Shown piece by piece: positions 49,993-59,658 of a stretch of 64,000 nt of DNA. The notes under the pieces were generated by a model, which worked only from the letters and a program-made list of their open reading frames with translations, was not told the DNA's origin and did not search any database. Each line of letters starts with the position of its first letter. Within the stretch, counting starts at the first letter, position 1. This DNA comes from Selaginella moellendorffii (taxonomy: Eukaryota; Streptophyta; Lycopodiopsida; Selaginellales; Selaginellaceae), in contig NW_003314371.1 of assembly GCF_000143415.4 (NCBI RefSeq), forward strand, positions 410,788-474,787, read 5' to 3'. Made by a program: the position numbers and the translations under genes.

Positions 49993-52317
49993 TCATGGGT
50001 GTTCTTCCGAAAGAACCGGTCGACCACCTTCCTCACGCAAAAGATTGACGAGACCAACGTACGAGAAGGACGAGTTCTCAGCTGCCGCCATGGCCTTCTC
50101 TCCCAAGTCAAGATTCCTGTGAGTCATGCAAGCTCCAAGGATCGTCCCCCACGCGATCCCATGGGGCGAAAACGGCATCGTCTGGATGAGCTCCTCGGCC
50201 TTGGCGAGCTCCCCTGCTCGGGCCAGGAGATCGATCATGCAGCAGTAGTGCTCGATCCTGGGAGCCAGCTCGTAGTCGGAGGAGATGGATCTAAAGCAAC
50301 CGAGGCCCTGCTCGAGCAGCCCGGCGCGACTGTACGCTGCGAGCACGCTGGTGAGGAGGGATTCATCTGCTCTCACACCGTCACCTTGCAAAGCTCGAAA
50401 GAGCGCGATCGTTTCGGTGATATACCCGTTCTGGGCATACGCTCCCAGGAGCAAGTTCCACGACACCAGATCCTTCCGAGGCATGAGCTCGAAGGTGATG
50501 CTCGCCTTCTCCATCAATCCGGCCTGGACGTAAGCGACCGCTAGCGCGTTCCACGACACCGAGTCCCACTGTGGCATCCGCTGGAACGCGAGCTCGGCCT
50601 GCCGGATCTTCTCGCTGCCGCTGTGAGCAAATGCCGCGAGGAGGCAGTTCCACGAGATTCTGTTCCTCACGGGCATCTCACAAAAGAGCCCGCTCGCTCG
50701 CTCGAGCTGGTCGTTTTGCGCATAGCCCGCCACCATCGCGTTCCAAGTCACCACATTCCTCTCTCGCTCGTTCATGCCGTCGAAGAGCTCCTTGGCCTCG
50801 ATGACATGCCCGTTTTGGGCATACGCTGCGATCATCGCGTTGCGAGAGACGACGTTTGGCCTCGGGGTGGCGTCGAAAAGTCTCTTTGCTCGATCGAGCT
50901 CGCCTTTCTGGGCCAGGCCGACCATCAAAACGTTCCACGATATGACGGTCCACTTTGGAATCCGGTCGAAGACGAGCTGAGCCTCTTGAATCTTGCCGGA
51001 CTGGACGTAAGCCACCATGATCGAGTTCCACGTTATCTCGTTGCAACACGGCATTGTAGCGAACAAGATCTCGGCCTCTCGGAGATGAATCTCGCTGCCC
51101 CCGGCGCCTTGGCAGTAAGTCGTGATCAACGTGTTCCAGGAGATGATGCTGTGTTGCGGCATGAGCTCGAAGATGGCTCTCACCTCCTCCACGCTCGTGT
51201 TTTGGCTGTAGGCGGAGAGAAGCGCCGTCCAAGACACGACGGTCCTCTCTCGGATGCTCTCAAATGTGACTTTTGCTCGATCCAGATGCCCGTTCTCGCC
51301 ATAAGCCGCCACCATTGTGTTCCACGCCACCACATTCTTCTCGGGCATGGACTCGAAGACGTGTGTCGCCTCGTCGATGTTGCCGCTGTTCGAGAAGGCC
51401 TGAAACATGGCCGTGAGCGTCACGACGCTGCGGCACGGGATTTTCTCGAACAAGAGCTTGATCTTGTGGAGGTGCCCGTTTTGGGCATACGCCGTGAGCA
51501 GAGCGTTCCATCCGACCACGTCCTTCTGAGGCATGCTATGGAAAGTCCCCTCGGCTTCGGCAACACACTCGCTCTCTCCAAATGCATCGATAATGGTCGT
51601 CCAAGACACGCTGTTTCTCTCCGGCATTCGATCAAACAACGCCGTTGCCTCGTCCAGATCTCCAGACTCGGCAAATACCAGCACAAGCGTGCTCCACGAT
51701 ACGATGTTTCTCTCGGGCATGGAATCAAACGTTTTCTTCGCCACCTGCGTGGTCTTGCACTGCGCAAGAACGTGAAGAACAGCGTTCCACGACACGAGTG
51801 TCCGCTCGGGCATCAGATCAAAGAGTTTCTTCGCAGTGGCAAAATGCCCGGCTTGGGTATGTGCTGAGATAAGGCTGTTCCATGGAATCACGCTTCTGTG
51901 AGGCATTCTATAGAAGATCTTCTTAGCCTTCTCAACATCACCCGCCTTAGACGACATGGACAGCATAATCGTCCAGCCGACGGCATCACGCACCGGCATC
52001 GTCTCAAAGAATCTCTCGGCGTCAGCATGGTACCCGTTCTGGGCATAGGCATTAAACATGATGTTGTACGAGATCGAGGTGGGCTCTCTAATCCCATCAA
52101 ACACTCTGCGAGCGCATTGGATGCTTCCGTGCCTGCCATAACCAAGAACGAGGCGTTCTGCCAGTACTTTGTCCGCCGAAAGATCAAACTCCTGCCTAAT
52201 CCTGTCATGAATGCGCCTGACTTCGATCGCGCTCCTAGTGGACGATAGCTGGTCGATGAATCCCTGGTTTCTACTGGCAGTGGCGGAGTGGGGGAGCGAC
52301 GAGACAAATCTCCTCAT
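49993..52317 (-). CDS. Intronless PPR protein (PPR-3)
   Basis: 774 aa with 18 recognisable PPR units, signatures such as FDRMPERNSVSWTTI and FELMPRKDLVSWNLL. The usual terminal units follow (LTSVLAAYSRAGLLEQGLGC, YCCMIDLLARAGELAKAEEL, WGTILGACMTH). It ends SYVGLVNLLREEGGRPVLSE plus EHP, with no E+ or DYW domain. The N-terminus MRRFVSSLPHSATASRNQ is basic and Ser-rich, compatible with a mitochondrial targeting peptide. The stop TGA is followed by four sense codons and then the ATG of PPR-2 in frame. It is divergent from the secreted-protein gene at 52745. Confidence 0.9.
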   Translation of the reverse strand: MRRFVSSLPHSATASRNQGFIDQLSSTRSAIEVRRIHDRIRQEFDLSADKVLAERLVLGYGRHGSIQCARRVFDGIREPTSISYNIMFNAYAQNGYHADAERFFETMPVRDAVGWTIMLSMSSKAGDVEKAKKIFYRMPHRSVIPWNSLISAHTQAGHFATAKKLFDLMPERTLVSWNAVLHVLAQCKTTQVAKKTFDSMPERNIVSWSTLVLVFAESGDLDEATALFDRMPERNSVSWTTIIDAFGESECVAEAEGTFHSMPQKDVVGWNALLTAYAQNGHLHKIKLLFEKIPCRSVVTLTAMFQAFSNSGNIDEATHVFESMPEKNVVAWNTMVAAYGENGHLDRAKVTFESIRERTVVSWTALLSAYSQNTSVEEVRAIFELMPQHSIISWNTLITTYCQGAGGSEIHLREAEILFATMPCCNEITWNSIMVAYVQSGKIQEAQLVFDRIPKWTVISWNVLMVGLAQKGELDRAKRLFDATPRPNVVSRNAMIAAYAQNGHVIEAKELFDGMNERERNVVTWNAMVAGYAQNDQLERASGLFCEMPVRNRISWNCLLAAFAHSGSEKIRQAELAFQRMPQWDSVSWNALAVAYVQAGLMEKASITFELMPRKDLVSWNLLLGAYAQNGYITETIALFRALQGDGVRADESLLTSVLAAYSRAGLLEQGLGCFRSISSDYELAPRIEHYCCMIDLLARAGELAKAEELIQTMPFSPHGIAWGTILGACMTHRNLDLGEKAMAAAENSSFSYVGLVNLLREEGGRPVLSEEHP

Positions 52318-52744
52318 TCACAACCAGGCCGCCCCTCCATTCTCCCTTCCCAGATCACGGCTCCACCTTTCCACAAGATTCTGCGATTCAGCTAGCCCAA
52401 GATCGGGACCACCACACCACAAAGACAAAGATCTCGACAATCTCTCCAAAATATTTAGTGTGAGTCGTTCATCAATCCCACCAGCTGCAGTTATTACCCT
52501 AATCTTCTGTGGGTTCTAGTACTACAGTATGGAAGTTGGTGCTTTTGTTGGATTTTCATTTCCGGTTCTAAATTGCCTCCTATACAACCGCTGTTATGGG
52601 CGAAGCAATTAGGCAGACCTTCCGCTTTATGATATCGTGTGCTGTCCCTGACGAGCATGAAGGTGATGCCGGGACACCCAAGCGGTGTTTATAAGGCGAG
52701 GCTTTTCAGTGAGAATTCCAGAGGCGTAGGATCTTCCCAGAAAG
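52318..52744. promoter_or_regulatory. Divergent spacer, PPR-3 / secreted-protein gene
   Basis: No ORF of note. A TTTATAAGG TATA box lies at 52688-52696, about 50 nt upstream of the plus-strand ATG. No clear TATA was seen on the PPR side. Confidence 0.55.
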
Positions 52745-53500
52745 ATGAAGATCGTGTTGCTAGCATTGGTCTTGTCTTGCATTGCGATCTCGGGTCTTGC
52801 GGAAGAAAAGAAGCGCAATGCTGGTTAGTGCCATGCCCTTCAATCTCTTTCGATCGGTATATCATGTTGTAGTAACTCTTTTATCATCTTGCTCGCAGAC
52901 ACTGCAACGCCAGGTAGATTTCTGCGAGAAACTGCTTGCAAATATTATATGATCGACTGATCTTGGCTTTTGATTCCTTTCGTTCTCTTGTGCAGTTGCT
53001 CGCAAATTGCTAACTGACGGCGGTATGATCCTAAGTATAGTTTGTAGATTTCTCTAACTCTGTTGTATGCTGGCAATGCAGGATATTACAGTGACTCCCC
53101 AAAATCAGGCAGGAGTTTCTACATCTTTGCTGCTACTGACTCTAATCCATGATTTCATTTGTGCAGCTGAGGCGCCCAAGCCGAAACCAATGCCAAAACC
53201 AGATGCGAATCCAAAGCCAAAACCGAAGCCCAAGCCCAAGCCAAATCCACAAGATCAACCAGAACCAAAGCCAGGTCCCGAGAGATTTATTGGAAGTTTG
53301 TCACTGATAGTCTTTTTCTTCTTCTTCTATGATCAGGTTGCGACGAATCATCTCCAAAGGAACCCGAGCCGTATATGCCAATGCCGGATATGCCCATGCC
53401 GGATATGCCAATGCCGGCAATGCCCATGCCCATGCCCGATCCCTTTACCTCGTATAGTACGCCCGGTACTTCAGATGACCCTACGCCGTCTTCCCCTTGA
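52745..53500 (+). CDS. Small secreted Pro/Lys/Met-rich protein, micro-exon gene
   Basis: Six exons: 52745-52823, 52899-52913 (15 nt), 52996-53022 (27 nt), 53082-53108 (27 nt), 53167-53274 and 53337-53500; 139 aa. All five introns are phase 1. Residues 1-19 or so form a clear signal peptide (MKIVLLALVLSCIAISGLA). The micro-exons encode DTATP, VARKLLTDG and GYYSDSPKS. Exon 5 is a Lys-Pro repeat; exon 6 has PMPDMPMPDMPMPAMPMPMP followed by a Ser/Thr/Pro-rich end. I know no family with this design. Intron 4 would use a GC donor at 53109; a GT donor at 53115 also keeps frame and adds two residues. A cell-wall or extracellular matrix role is a guess from composition. Confidence 0.75.
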
Positions 53501-53585
53501 AAATTATACGAGTTTAATGTAATACCTTTATTTGAATAAGAAAAAGTGTTGCGAATTGTTTCTAGGGTTTAGGGATTTTCGAGAA
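53501..53585 (+). promoter_or_regulatory. 85-bp spacer with telo-box, upstream of RING gene
   Basis: Only 85 bp separate the stop of the secreted-protein gene from the next ATG in the same orientation. TAGGGTTTAGGG at 53563-53574 is a telo-box-type element. The upstream gene's 3' end and the downstream promoter must overlap. Confidence 0.6.
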
Positions 53586-55052
53586 ATGGCATCGCATGAC
53601 GAGGAGATTTGCGCGGCGCTCACTCGCCTGGCGATGGCGGGCGACGGCATCGTCCTCGGCCTAGGTATGGCAGCGCTGGCGCTCCGGACCTGGCTCAAAT
53701 TTGGCTCCCACACCCGGGCGCTCAAGCAGGTGGAAGGCACGGCGCAGGTAGAAATTCACGATCTCCGGAGCTTGGTCGAGAGCGGTGAGAAAGAACCATC
53801 GTCGGACTCTTCCCCGCCGCTGGTAATCGTGAGAGGCCGAGTGGCTTTGCCGCCAAAGACGAGCAGCGAGGAGGTCCTGCTTGCGAGGAATCAAACAGAT
53901 TTGGCAGTCTTTGTGGAGAGAACGCAAACTGTGAGCATCTCGATTTCTTTCTTCTACTTAGAAAGAGAGTTTTCTGATCTTGTGAGCATTGGCAGTATCT
54001 CTTCAACGAGTGGAGAGGACTCTTTCGGTGGGGACCCGAATGGCGAGGCCTTTTAGGCTGGGGATCTCTCAAGGAGCAAGTCGCCTTCTCCAGGAGGAAG
54101 GTTAGTCGCCAACTTTTGTTGATGGTCTCTCAGTTCTTATGTTTTCTTGCGACTTTTAGATCCCGTTTGTTCTACTCGACAGTGATCCTCAATACGATGG
54201 TGCTTGTGTTCACATCAACATGGAAAATGTGGAGCATCCTTTGCCGCTTGTGACGGTGTTTCACCAGCTGCATCCAGTTCAAACATCGTCCTCCACTTTT
54301 CTTCAAGCAGTCTTCGGTCGACGGTACCCAGTACGCACAAATATCGTTTTCCCTTTGACCACGAAACGATTTGATTCTTGTTTGTTTTGTCAGGTTGGTG
54401 TCATCGACGAGGAAAAAATCCTTCCACTCAACCGAGAGATAACCGCTGTAGGATTCCTGAGCAAACATCCCCAAGGCCTCCCGGCTATTAAGTCTTCCAA
54501 CCAGATGCCTTTCTTCTTGTATGTACGCCTCAATCGTTTTTGACACTAATGCTTTTCTCCTGAGCCAGGACGGAGTTTAGCAGGGAAGAACTGATCGTGG
54601 AACTAACCAGCGCCACTCATGCTCTTTTCTGGACTGGGATCGTGATCAGCTCTCTGGCACTGGGAGTTATCGGCTATTCTGCCTTCAAGTAAGCTCTCCT
54701 CTTGTGTCTCTTCCATTCCAGCGAAGCTAACGCTCGCTCACTCCACAGGAACTGGTGTAAATGGAAAGAGTGGAGAAGGTTGCGGCAAATCCAGGAGGAG
54801 CTGCGCCGCGAGGAGCAAGTGATGGAGGAGGACGAGGAGCCGGCGACGACGCAGGAGGGGTCCGAGGTCCCGGACGGGCAACTGTGCGTGGTGTGCTTGC
54901 TGCGGAGGAAGCGAGCGGCATTCATTACGTGCGGCCATCGCGTCTGCTGCATGGGATGCGCTCGCCGAATCCGCCACAGCCAGAACGCCGCCAACGCGAG
55001 GTGCCCGGTGTGTAGGCAAAGCGTGAGCGGATATATCAGGGTATACGACTGA
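53586..55052 (+). CDS. MUL1/SP1-type membrane RING E3 ubiquitin ligase
   Basis: Exons 53586-53930, 53996-54100, 54160-54330, 54394-54518, 54569-54688 and 54749-55052; 389 aa. An N-terminal membrane segment (about residues 17-38) and a second one (HALFWTGIVISSLALGVIGY) flank a BAM/GIDE-type domain. The latter carries RGRVALPPKT, ALVxHI-like VHINMENVEHPLPL and a VGVIDEEKILPLNREITAVG stretch. A C-terminal C3HC4 RING starts at Cys335 (CVVCLLRRKRAAFITCGH ... CPVCRQ). This topology is that of SP1, SPL1 and SPL2 in plants and MUL1/MAPL in animals, in chloroplast or mitochondrial outer membranes with the RING in the cytosol. The exact organelle cannot be read from the sequence. Confidence 0.9.
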
Positions 55053-55164
55053 TTTCTCGGCCGATTCTTCAGAGCTCCAACGAGATGGGAGGTGGCGAGT
55101 CAGGTGGTAAAGTTGGCGACAATGTCTAAATAGACAGGATTTAAGAAGGGAAAGCTTCAACGTT

Positions 55165-55169
55165 GCGGG

Positions 55170-55212
<43 letters not shown>

Positions 55213-55237
55213 GCGTGTTCGATCCACGCTCACCGCA
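55165..55237 (+). tRNA. tRNA-Phe (GAA)
   Basis: 73 nt folding as a standard cloverleaf: acceptor GCGGGGA/TCACCGC, D-arm GCTC-GAGC, anticodon stem TCAGA/TCTGA, loop CTGAAGA with GAA at 55198-55200, and T-arm GCGTG-CACGC. The A-box TAGCTCAGTTGGGAGAGC and B-box GTTCGATCC are intact. No intron. No CCA encoded, as expected for a nuclear gene. Confidence 0.97.
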
Positions 55238-55249
55238 CGACCTGTTCTC

Positions 55250-55256
55250 TTTTTTT
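55250..55256 (+). terminator. RNA polymerase III terminator of tRNA-Phe
   Basis: A run of seven T, 12 nt after the tRNA 3' end. Confidence 0.8.
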
Positions 55257-55537
55257 ACGACCTTTTCTTCCTTTCCATTTTTTTTTTTACTGGATTTGAT
55301 GGTCAAAGTTGAAACGAGTAAACAAATAGTAAAACCCAGCGATTTCGCGGGCGCAACAAACAAACTGGAAGAAGAGTGTGTGCGCGTCACCGTCGATGAT
55401 CGCGATATCAAGGGTCCAGATGCGCGCATGGGTGTTTCCACTGATCATCCATCGATCCAGTTCTCGTGGCCGCCGGAGAGAAGGAAGAGTGATTTTACTC
55501 TGAAATTGCAGGGGATTGGAGAATTTGGAGGAGGCGA

Positions 55538-57607
55538 ATGGATTTGATCCTCCTGCTACTGGCGCTGCTGCTGGGGATCTTTGGAAGCAATCGCGCGAGC
55601 AGCCAGAGCCTCAACGCAACGGGACTGGAAAAGTTTGTGGACGAGCTCCCGCAAATCCCCGTCCTGTGCGCGTTCCAGGAGGAGCAATCCGGCGCGATGA
55701 TCAAGCCCGCCAATCTCACAATCGGGATGTTTCCAACGAGATGGGTGAGACCATACATTCGATCTTTCGATCGATCTCATCCATGCTGTGCTGTGCTGTG
55801 AATTCGATGCTTCCAGAAATTCCACCGCGATCTCCCTGCCACGCCAGTGTTTGCATACGGCCGGAGCCACAAGGAGGCGACCATTCCGGGGCCAACGATC
55901 GAGGCCCGGAATGGCATCCCCGTGGAGATTACGTGGGAGAATCACCTCCCCAAGAAGCACATCCTGCCGTTGGATCTCACCATCGCCACGGCCATTCCGC
56001 GCCACGGCGGAATCCCCACCGTCGTCCACCTCCATGGCGGGATGAACGATCCCGCCAGCGATGGCCACTCGCTCGCCTGGTTCACGCCCGGATTCAAGGA
56101 TCGCGGCCCGGCATGGCGCGCGAAATCTTCCTTCTATCGCAATGCGCAGGGCGCCGCCAATCTCTGGTATCACGATCACGCCATGGGGCTTACCAGGGCG
56201 AACATCCTCGCCGGGCTCTCGGGCGCGTACGTGATCCGCGACCCCGCGCTGGAGCGCCGGATGAATCTCCCCAGCGGCAAGGATTTCGATCGCGTCTTGA
56301 TCATCGCGGACCGGGATTTCAACAAGGACGGATCGATCTACATGAATTCCAAGGGCAACAATCCCAAGATCCATCCGCAGTGGCAAGTAAGAACGAAATC
56401 TCTGGATTTCTTGGTGTCCTTGGAAGAAGTTGTTGCGATCTTGATCGATGTGTTCTTGGTGTTCTAGCCAGAATATTTCGGCTCGGTGATCCTGGTGAAT
56501 GGAAAGGCCTGGCCTTTCCTCCGCGTCGCCAAGCGCAAGTACCGGTTCCGGATCATCAACAGCAGCAATGCTCGATTCTACGAGCTCCGCCTCTCCGATC
56601 ATAGCGCTGGATCCTCCAGCAACGACGATTCCGGCTCGCTGCTGACCTTCACGCAAATCGGCTCCGACGCATTCTATCTCCCCCGCCCGATCCGCGCCAG
56701 GCGACTCACGATCGCGCCCTCGGAGATCCAGGACGTGATCATCGATTTCACCCAGGCGCGACGGGACGAGGTCCTGCTCAGGAACACGGCGGCGTTCCCA
56801 TTCCCTGGCGGCGACGCGGTCGATTCCAACAATGGCGTGGTGATGAAATTCCTCGTTGCGCCCAGATCGTCGCAGCAGCTGGATCCCAGCACAATCCCGC
56901 GCTTCCTGGTTCCCATCCAGCGCCTGGCGATCGAGCAATCCTCCAGCGCCCGCCAGATCAACCTCTACGAATTCGTGAGCTCCTCCGACGAGCCGACGCA
57001 CCTGTGGATCAACGCGCTGCCCTTCGACGCCCCCGCCACGGAGACGCCGCGATGCGGCAGCACCGAGCTGTGGAGCGTGATCAACCTCACCGAGGACAAT
57101 CACCCGCTCCACCTCCACCTCGCCGCCTTCCAGGTGATCGACGAGGCGCGGCTTAGCAGCGCCGAGGATCTCCGCCGCTGCCTACTGGCCAACGGGAACC
57201 GGATGAACGCCTCGTGCAACGCGGCGCGATTCATCGATCGATCCAGCCCGAGGAGGCGCCCGCCGCGCAACGAGGCCGGGTGGAAGAATGTGTACAAGAT
57301 GAAGCCCGGGTACCTCACCAGGTTCCTCGTGCGATTCGCGGGCATCGACGGGCGGCCATATCCTTTCGACGCATCCGCGGAGCCGGGCTACGCATACCAC
57401 TGTCACGTAAGTTCTTCCAAGAACCCTAGAAACGGGTTCTACCGTACTCAAGTACGGTAGAACACCCCTATGTTCGTACTACATGCTGCCGTACGCACGT
57501 TCTCGTCCGTACTGACACATCTTGTCGTTCTAAGCTTTTCTGTTCTGGCTTTGCAGATTTTGGACCACGAAGACAACGAGATGATGAGACCATTGAAGCT
57601 GCGATAG
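55538..57607 (+). CDS. LPR1/LPR2-like multicopper oxidase (ferroxidase)
   Basis: Exons 55538-55744, 55817-56386, 56468-57406 and 57557-57607; 588 aa, close to Arabidopsis LPR1 (about 580). A signal peptide covers residues 1-20 or so. All four copper-binding motifs are present: HLHGG (140), WYHDH (188-190), [10 protein letters not shown] (471-476) and [13 protein letters not shown] (570-581), ending with the type-1 axial Met. The order and the short terminal exon fit the bacterial CotA/bilirubin-oxidase-like plant group. LPR proteins act in the secretory pathway and wall as ferroxidases in phosphate-sensing root growth; that role is family knowledge. Intron 3 contains a perfect 13-bp hairpin. 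Convergent with the malate dehydrogenase gene. Confidence 0.93.
57436..57463. repeat. Perfect 13-bp inverted repeat, 2-nt loop
   Basis: GTTCTACCGTACT, then CA, then its exact reverse complement. It lies in intron 3 of the LPR1-like gene, 29 nt after the donor. Confidence 0.9.
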
Positions 57608-58094
57608 TAGAGGCGCCAAATAGTTCTACCTTTCCAGATCCTTTTCGGCCCCTCCAAATCGTGGACACTGTTGACAACGAAGAACTTCCAGGCATGCTTT
57701 TGTTTTCTCTTTCGCTCTCACTCTCGCTGTTTCTTTGCGACGAAAGAGAAAGCTCAAGCACGCAGAGTTTGCCGCCTAAAGTTCTCGTGCTCAAGTGCTC
57801 CAACTGGCGAAAAATCTCGTCCCAGTGCTCGGCGGAATATCGAAACCACTAGCGCTCGCACTCACAACATGCATGAAGTCTAGATGCCAGACATTATTAT
57901 GTTTGCCAAAAGAGCGTCTTGTAAAAAGAGAAAACCAATAGACCGCTTTTCAAAATCTCCACAAGTATAAATCTAAGTACCTGAAAGCGTGGCCATGCCA
58001 AGAGAATGGAATCCCCAGAAATATCAAAAGAAATCATCGCAAACGAACTATCTGTACACCGTATGTGTCCCTGTCCCTGTGATCACGGGGCAGA
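57608..58094. other. 3' regions of convergent LPR1-like and MDH genes
   Basis: No further gene. Short frames at 57661-57883 are CT-rich and have no recognisable motif. Confidence 0.5.
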
Positions 58095-59658
58095 TTACTT
58101 CTTCTTTTTCTTTCCTCCACCGCCACCACCACCGCTCTGCACAAACTTCCGGCCTTTCTCGATCGACTTCTTCAATTCATCTTTCATCGCTTCTAGTCCC
58201 TTTTGTTCGTAGTCTGAGAGGCTTCCTAGCTCTAAAATCTCGTCCACTCCCTCTTTCCCCAACCGAACCTATCAAGCCATTGCGCTATCAGGAACTTTAC
58301 TCGTTTCACATAAAAGAAAAAACGTACCTTGGACGAGAAGAACGACAACCCGGGAACTACTGACGATTCCACGTACGTGCATTCTATCACGTTATTAACA
58401 CCGTTCAATCCCTTTAAACAGGCCTCGGCAAAGAGAGCTCCAGCATATCTGGATAAAGTTGAAGAACGAGAGTGTGTTGTTAACAATGGAGTTCCTGACA
58501 AAAAAGAGAGCTTACGCCATGGATAACGTCGCAGAGCCTTTTCCGGCTTTCGCCTTGACAACCTCCGTGCCACCGTCTTGTGTCCGCTTGGTTAGAGCAT
58601 CGAGCTCTTTTGTTGACAAGGAAACTTTGGGACTTGCCTGTCAGCCATGCAACTGAGTTCATTGAACGGGTTCACTATATAATTCGAAAGAATGATCTGT
58701 TGTAAACCAGAAAAATGCAAGAAAAACAACCTGAGAGAAAAGCGGCAAGATAGTGGCGCCAGCATGACCTCCAATGACAGGAAGATCAACCTCTTCGATT
58801 CAGAAAAAAAAAAAAAAAGGAAAAGAAAGAGATAACGATGTTAATTCCTTTAAAAGTGATCACAGGCACTTTCTTACCAGATGGATTGAGCTTCTTCGCT
58901 GATGCCAAGAACGTCCTTGCTCGCACGACATCAAGCGTAGTAACGCCAAACAATCTGCTGGGATCGTAAGTCCCAGATTTCTTAAACACCTCCGCTGCTA
59001 TAGGCACTGTCGAGTTCACGGGATTGCTGATAATATTCACCAGCGCCTGACGATAGTCCAAAGATTACAGGATGAGAAGCGAGAAATGAAGGTACCTTGG
59101 GGCAGTTCTTCGCAACAGCGGCGCACAACGTTTGGACAATACCAGCATTTATGTTGAAAAGATCATCCCGATCCATTCCCGGCTTGCGAGGAACTCCAGC
59201 TGGGATAATGACGAGATCTGCATCCTTGAGGCATTTGCCAAGATTTTCCTCTCCTGCAAAGCCTGCCACCTAAATTCAGAAGTTAGAAGAGAAAGAGAAA
59301 AACGAAGGACAAAAATTCTGGCAATTTTTCTCTTTTACCTGCTTAAGTTTTGAGAAGGAAGAAATCCTGCCCAAGAACATCACAGCAACAGCTCAAATTC
59401 TACCTGTGCCCTGGAATTGACGTGACTGACATCCGCGGCGACGCCAGGAGTGCCCACAATGTCATACAAGCCCAAATCCGACACGAGAGGGCTGAGCTTC
59501 ATGAGCAGCGATAGCGGCTGGCCGATCCCTCCATTGGCCCCCAGAATCACTACCTTGCGCTTGGCGGAGGACGCAGACCTCGCGAACGCCCGGCGCAGCA
59601 CGAGCCTGGACGCCTCCATTGCTGTAGCCCTAAGAATCCCCGCTGCCCTAAAATTCAT
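58095..59658 (-). CDS. Mitochondrial NAD malate dehydrogenase
   Basis: Converts malate and oxaloacetate with NAD(H) in the TCA cycle. Exons 59658-59404, 59269-59096, 59046-58878, 58792-58731, 58637-58516, 58448-58328 and 58268-58095; 358 aa. The N-terminus has an Arg/Ser presequence ([12 protein letters not shown]), then the NAD-binding [10 protein letters not shown]. Substrate arginines lie in [14 protein letters not shown] (113, 119) and DVVRARTF (185). The catalytic His is in [10 protein letters not shown] (209). It lacks the PTS2-like start of glyoxysomal forms, so mitochondrial is preferred. The second ATG (59619, MEASRLV) is an equally plausible start. The C-terminus ends in seven Gly and five Lys codons, absent from typical MDH. 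Confidence 0.93.

Noticed and set aside
53067-53522. Single-frame 151-codon ORF over the Lys-Pro repeat
   Set aside because: It reads through introns, loses the signal peptide and the Met-Pro frame; the six-exon model explains the sequence better.
55556-57118. 520-codon open frame antisense to the multicopper oxidase
   Set aside because: It runs across two introns of the sense gene and has no recognisable motif; an artefact of sense codon bias.
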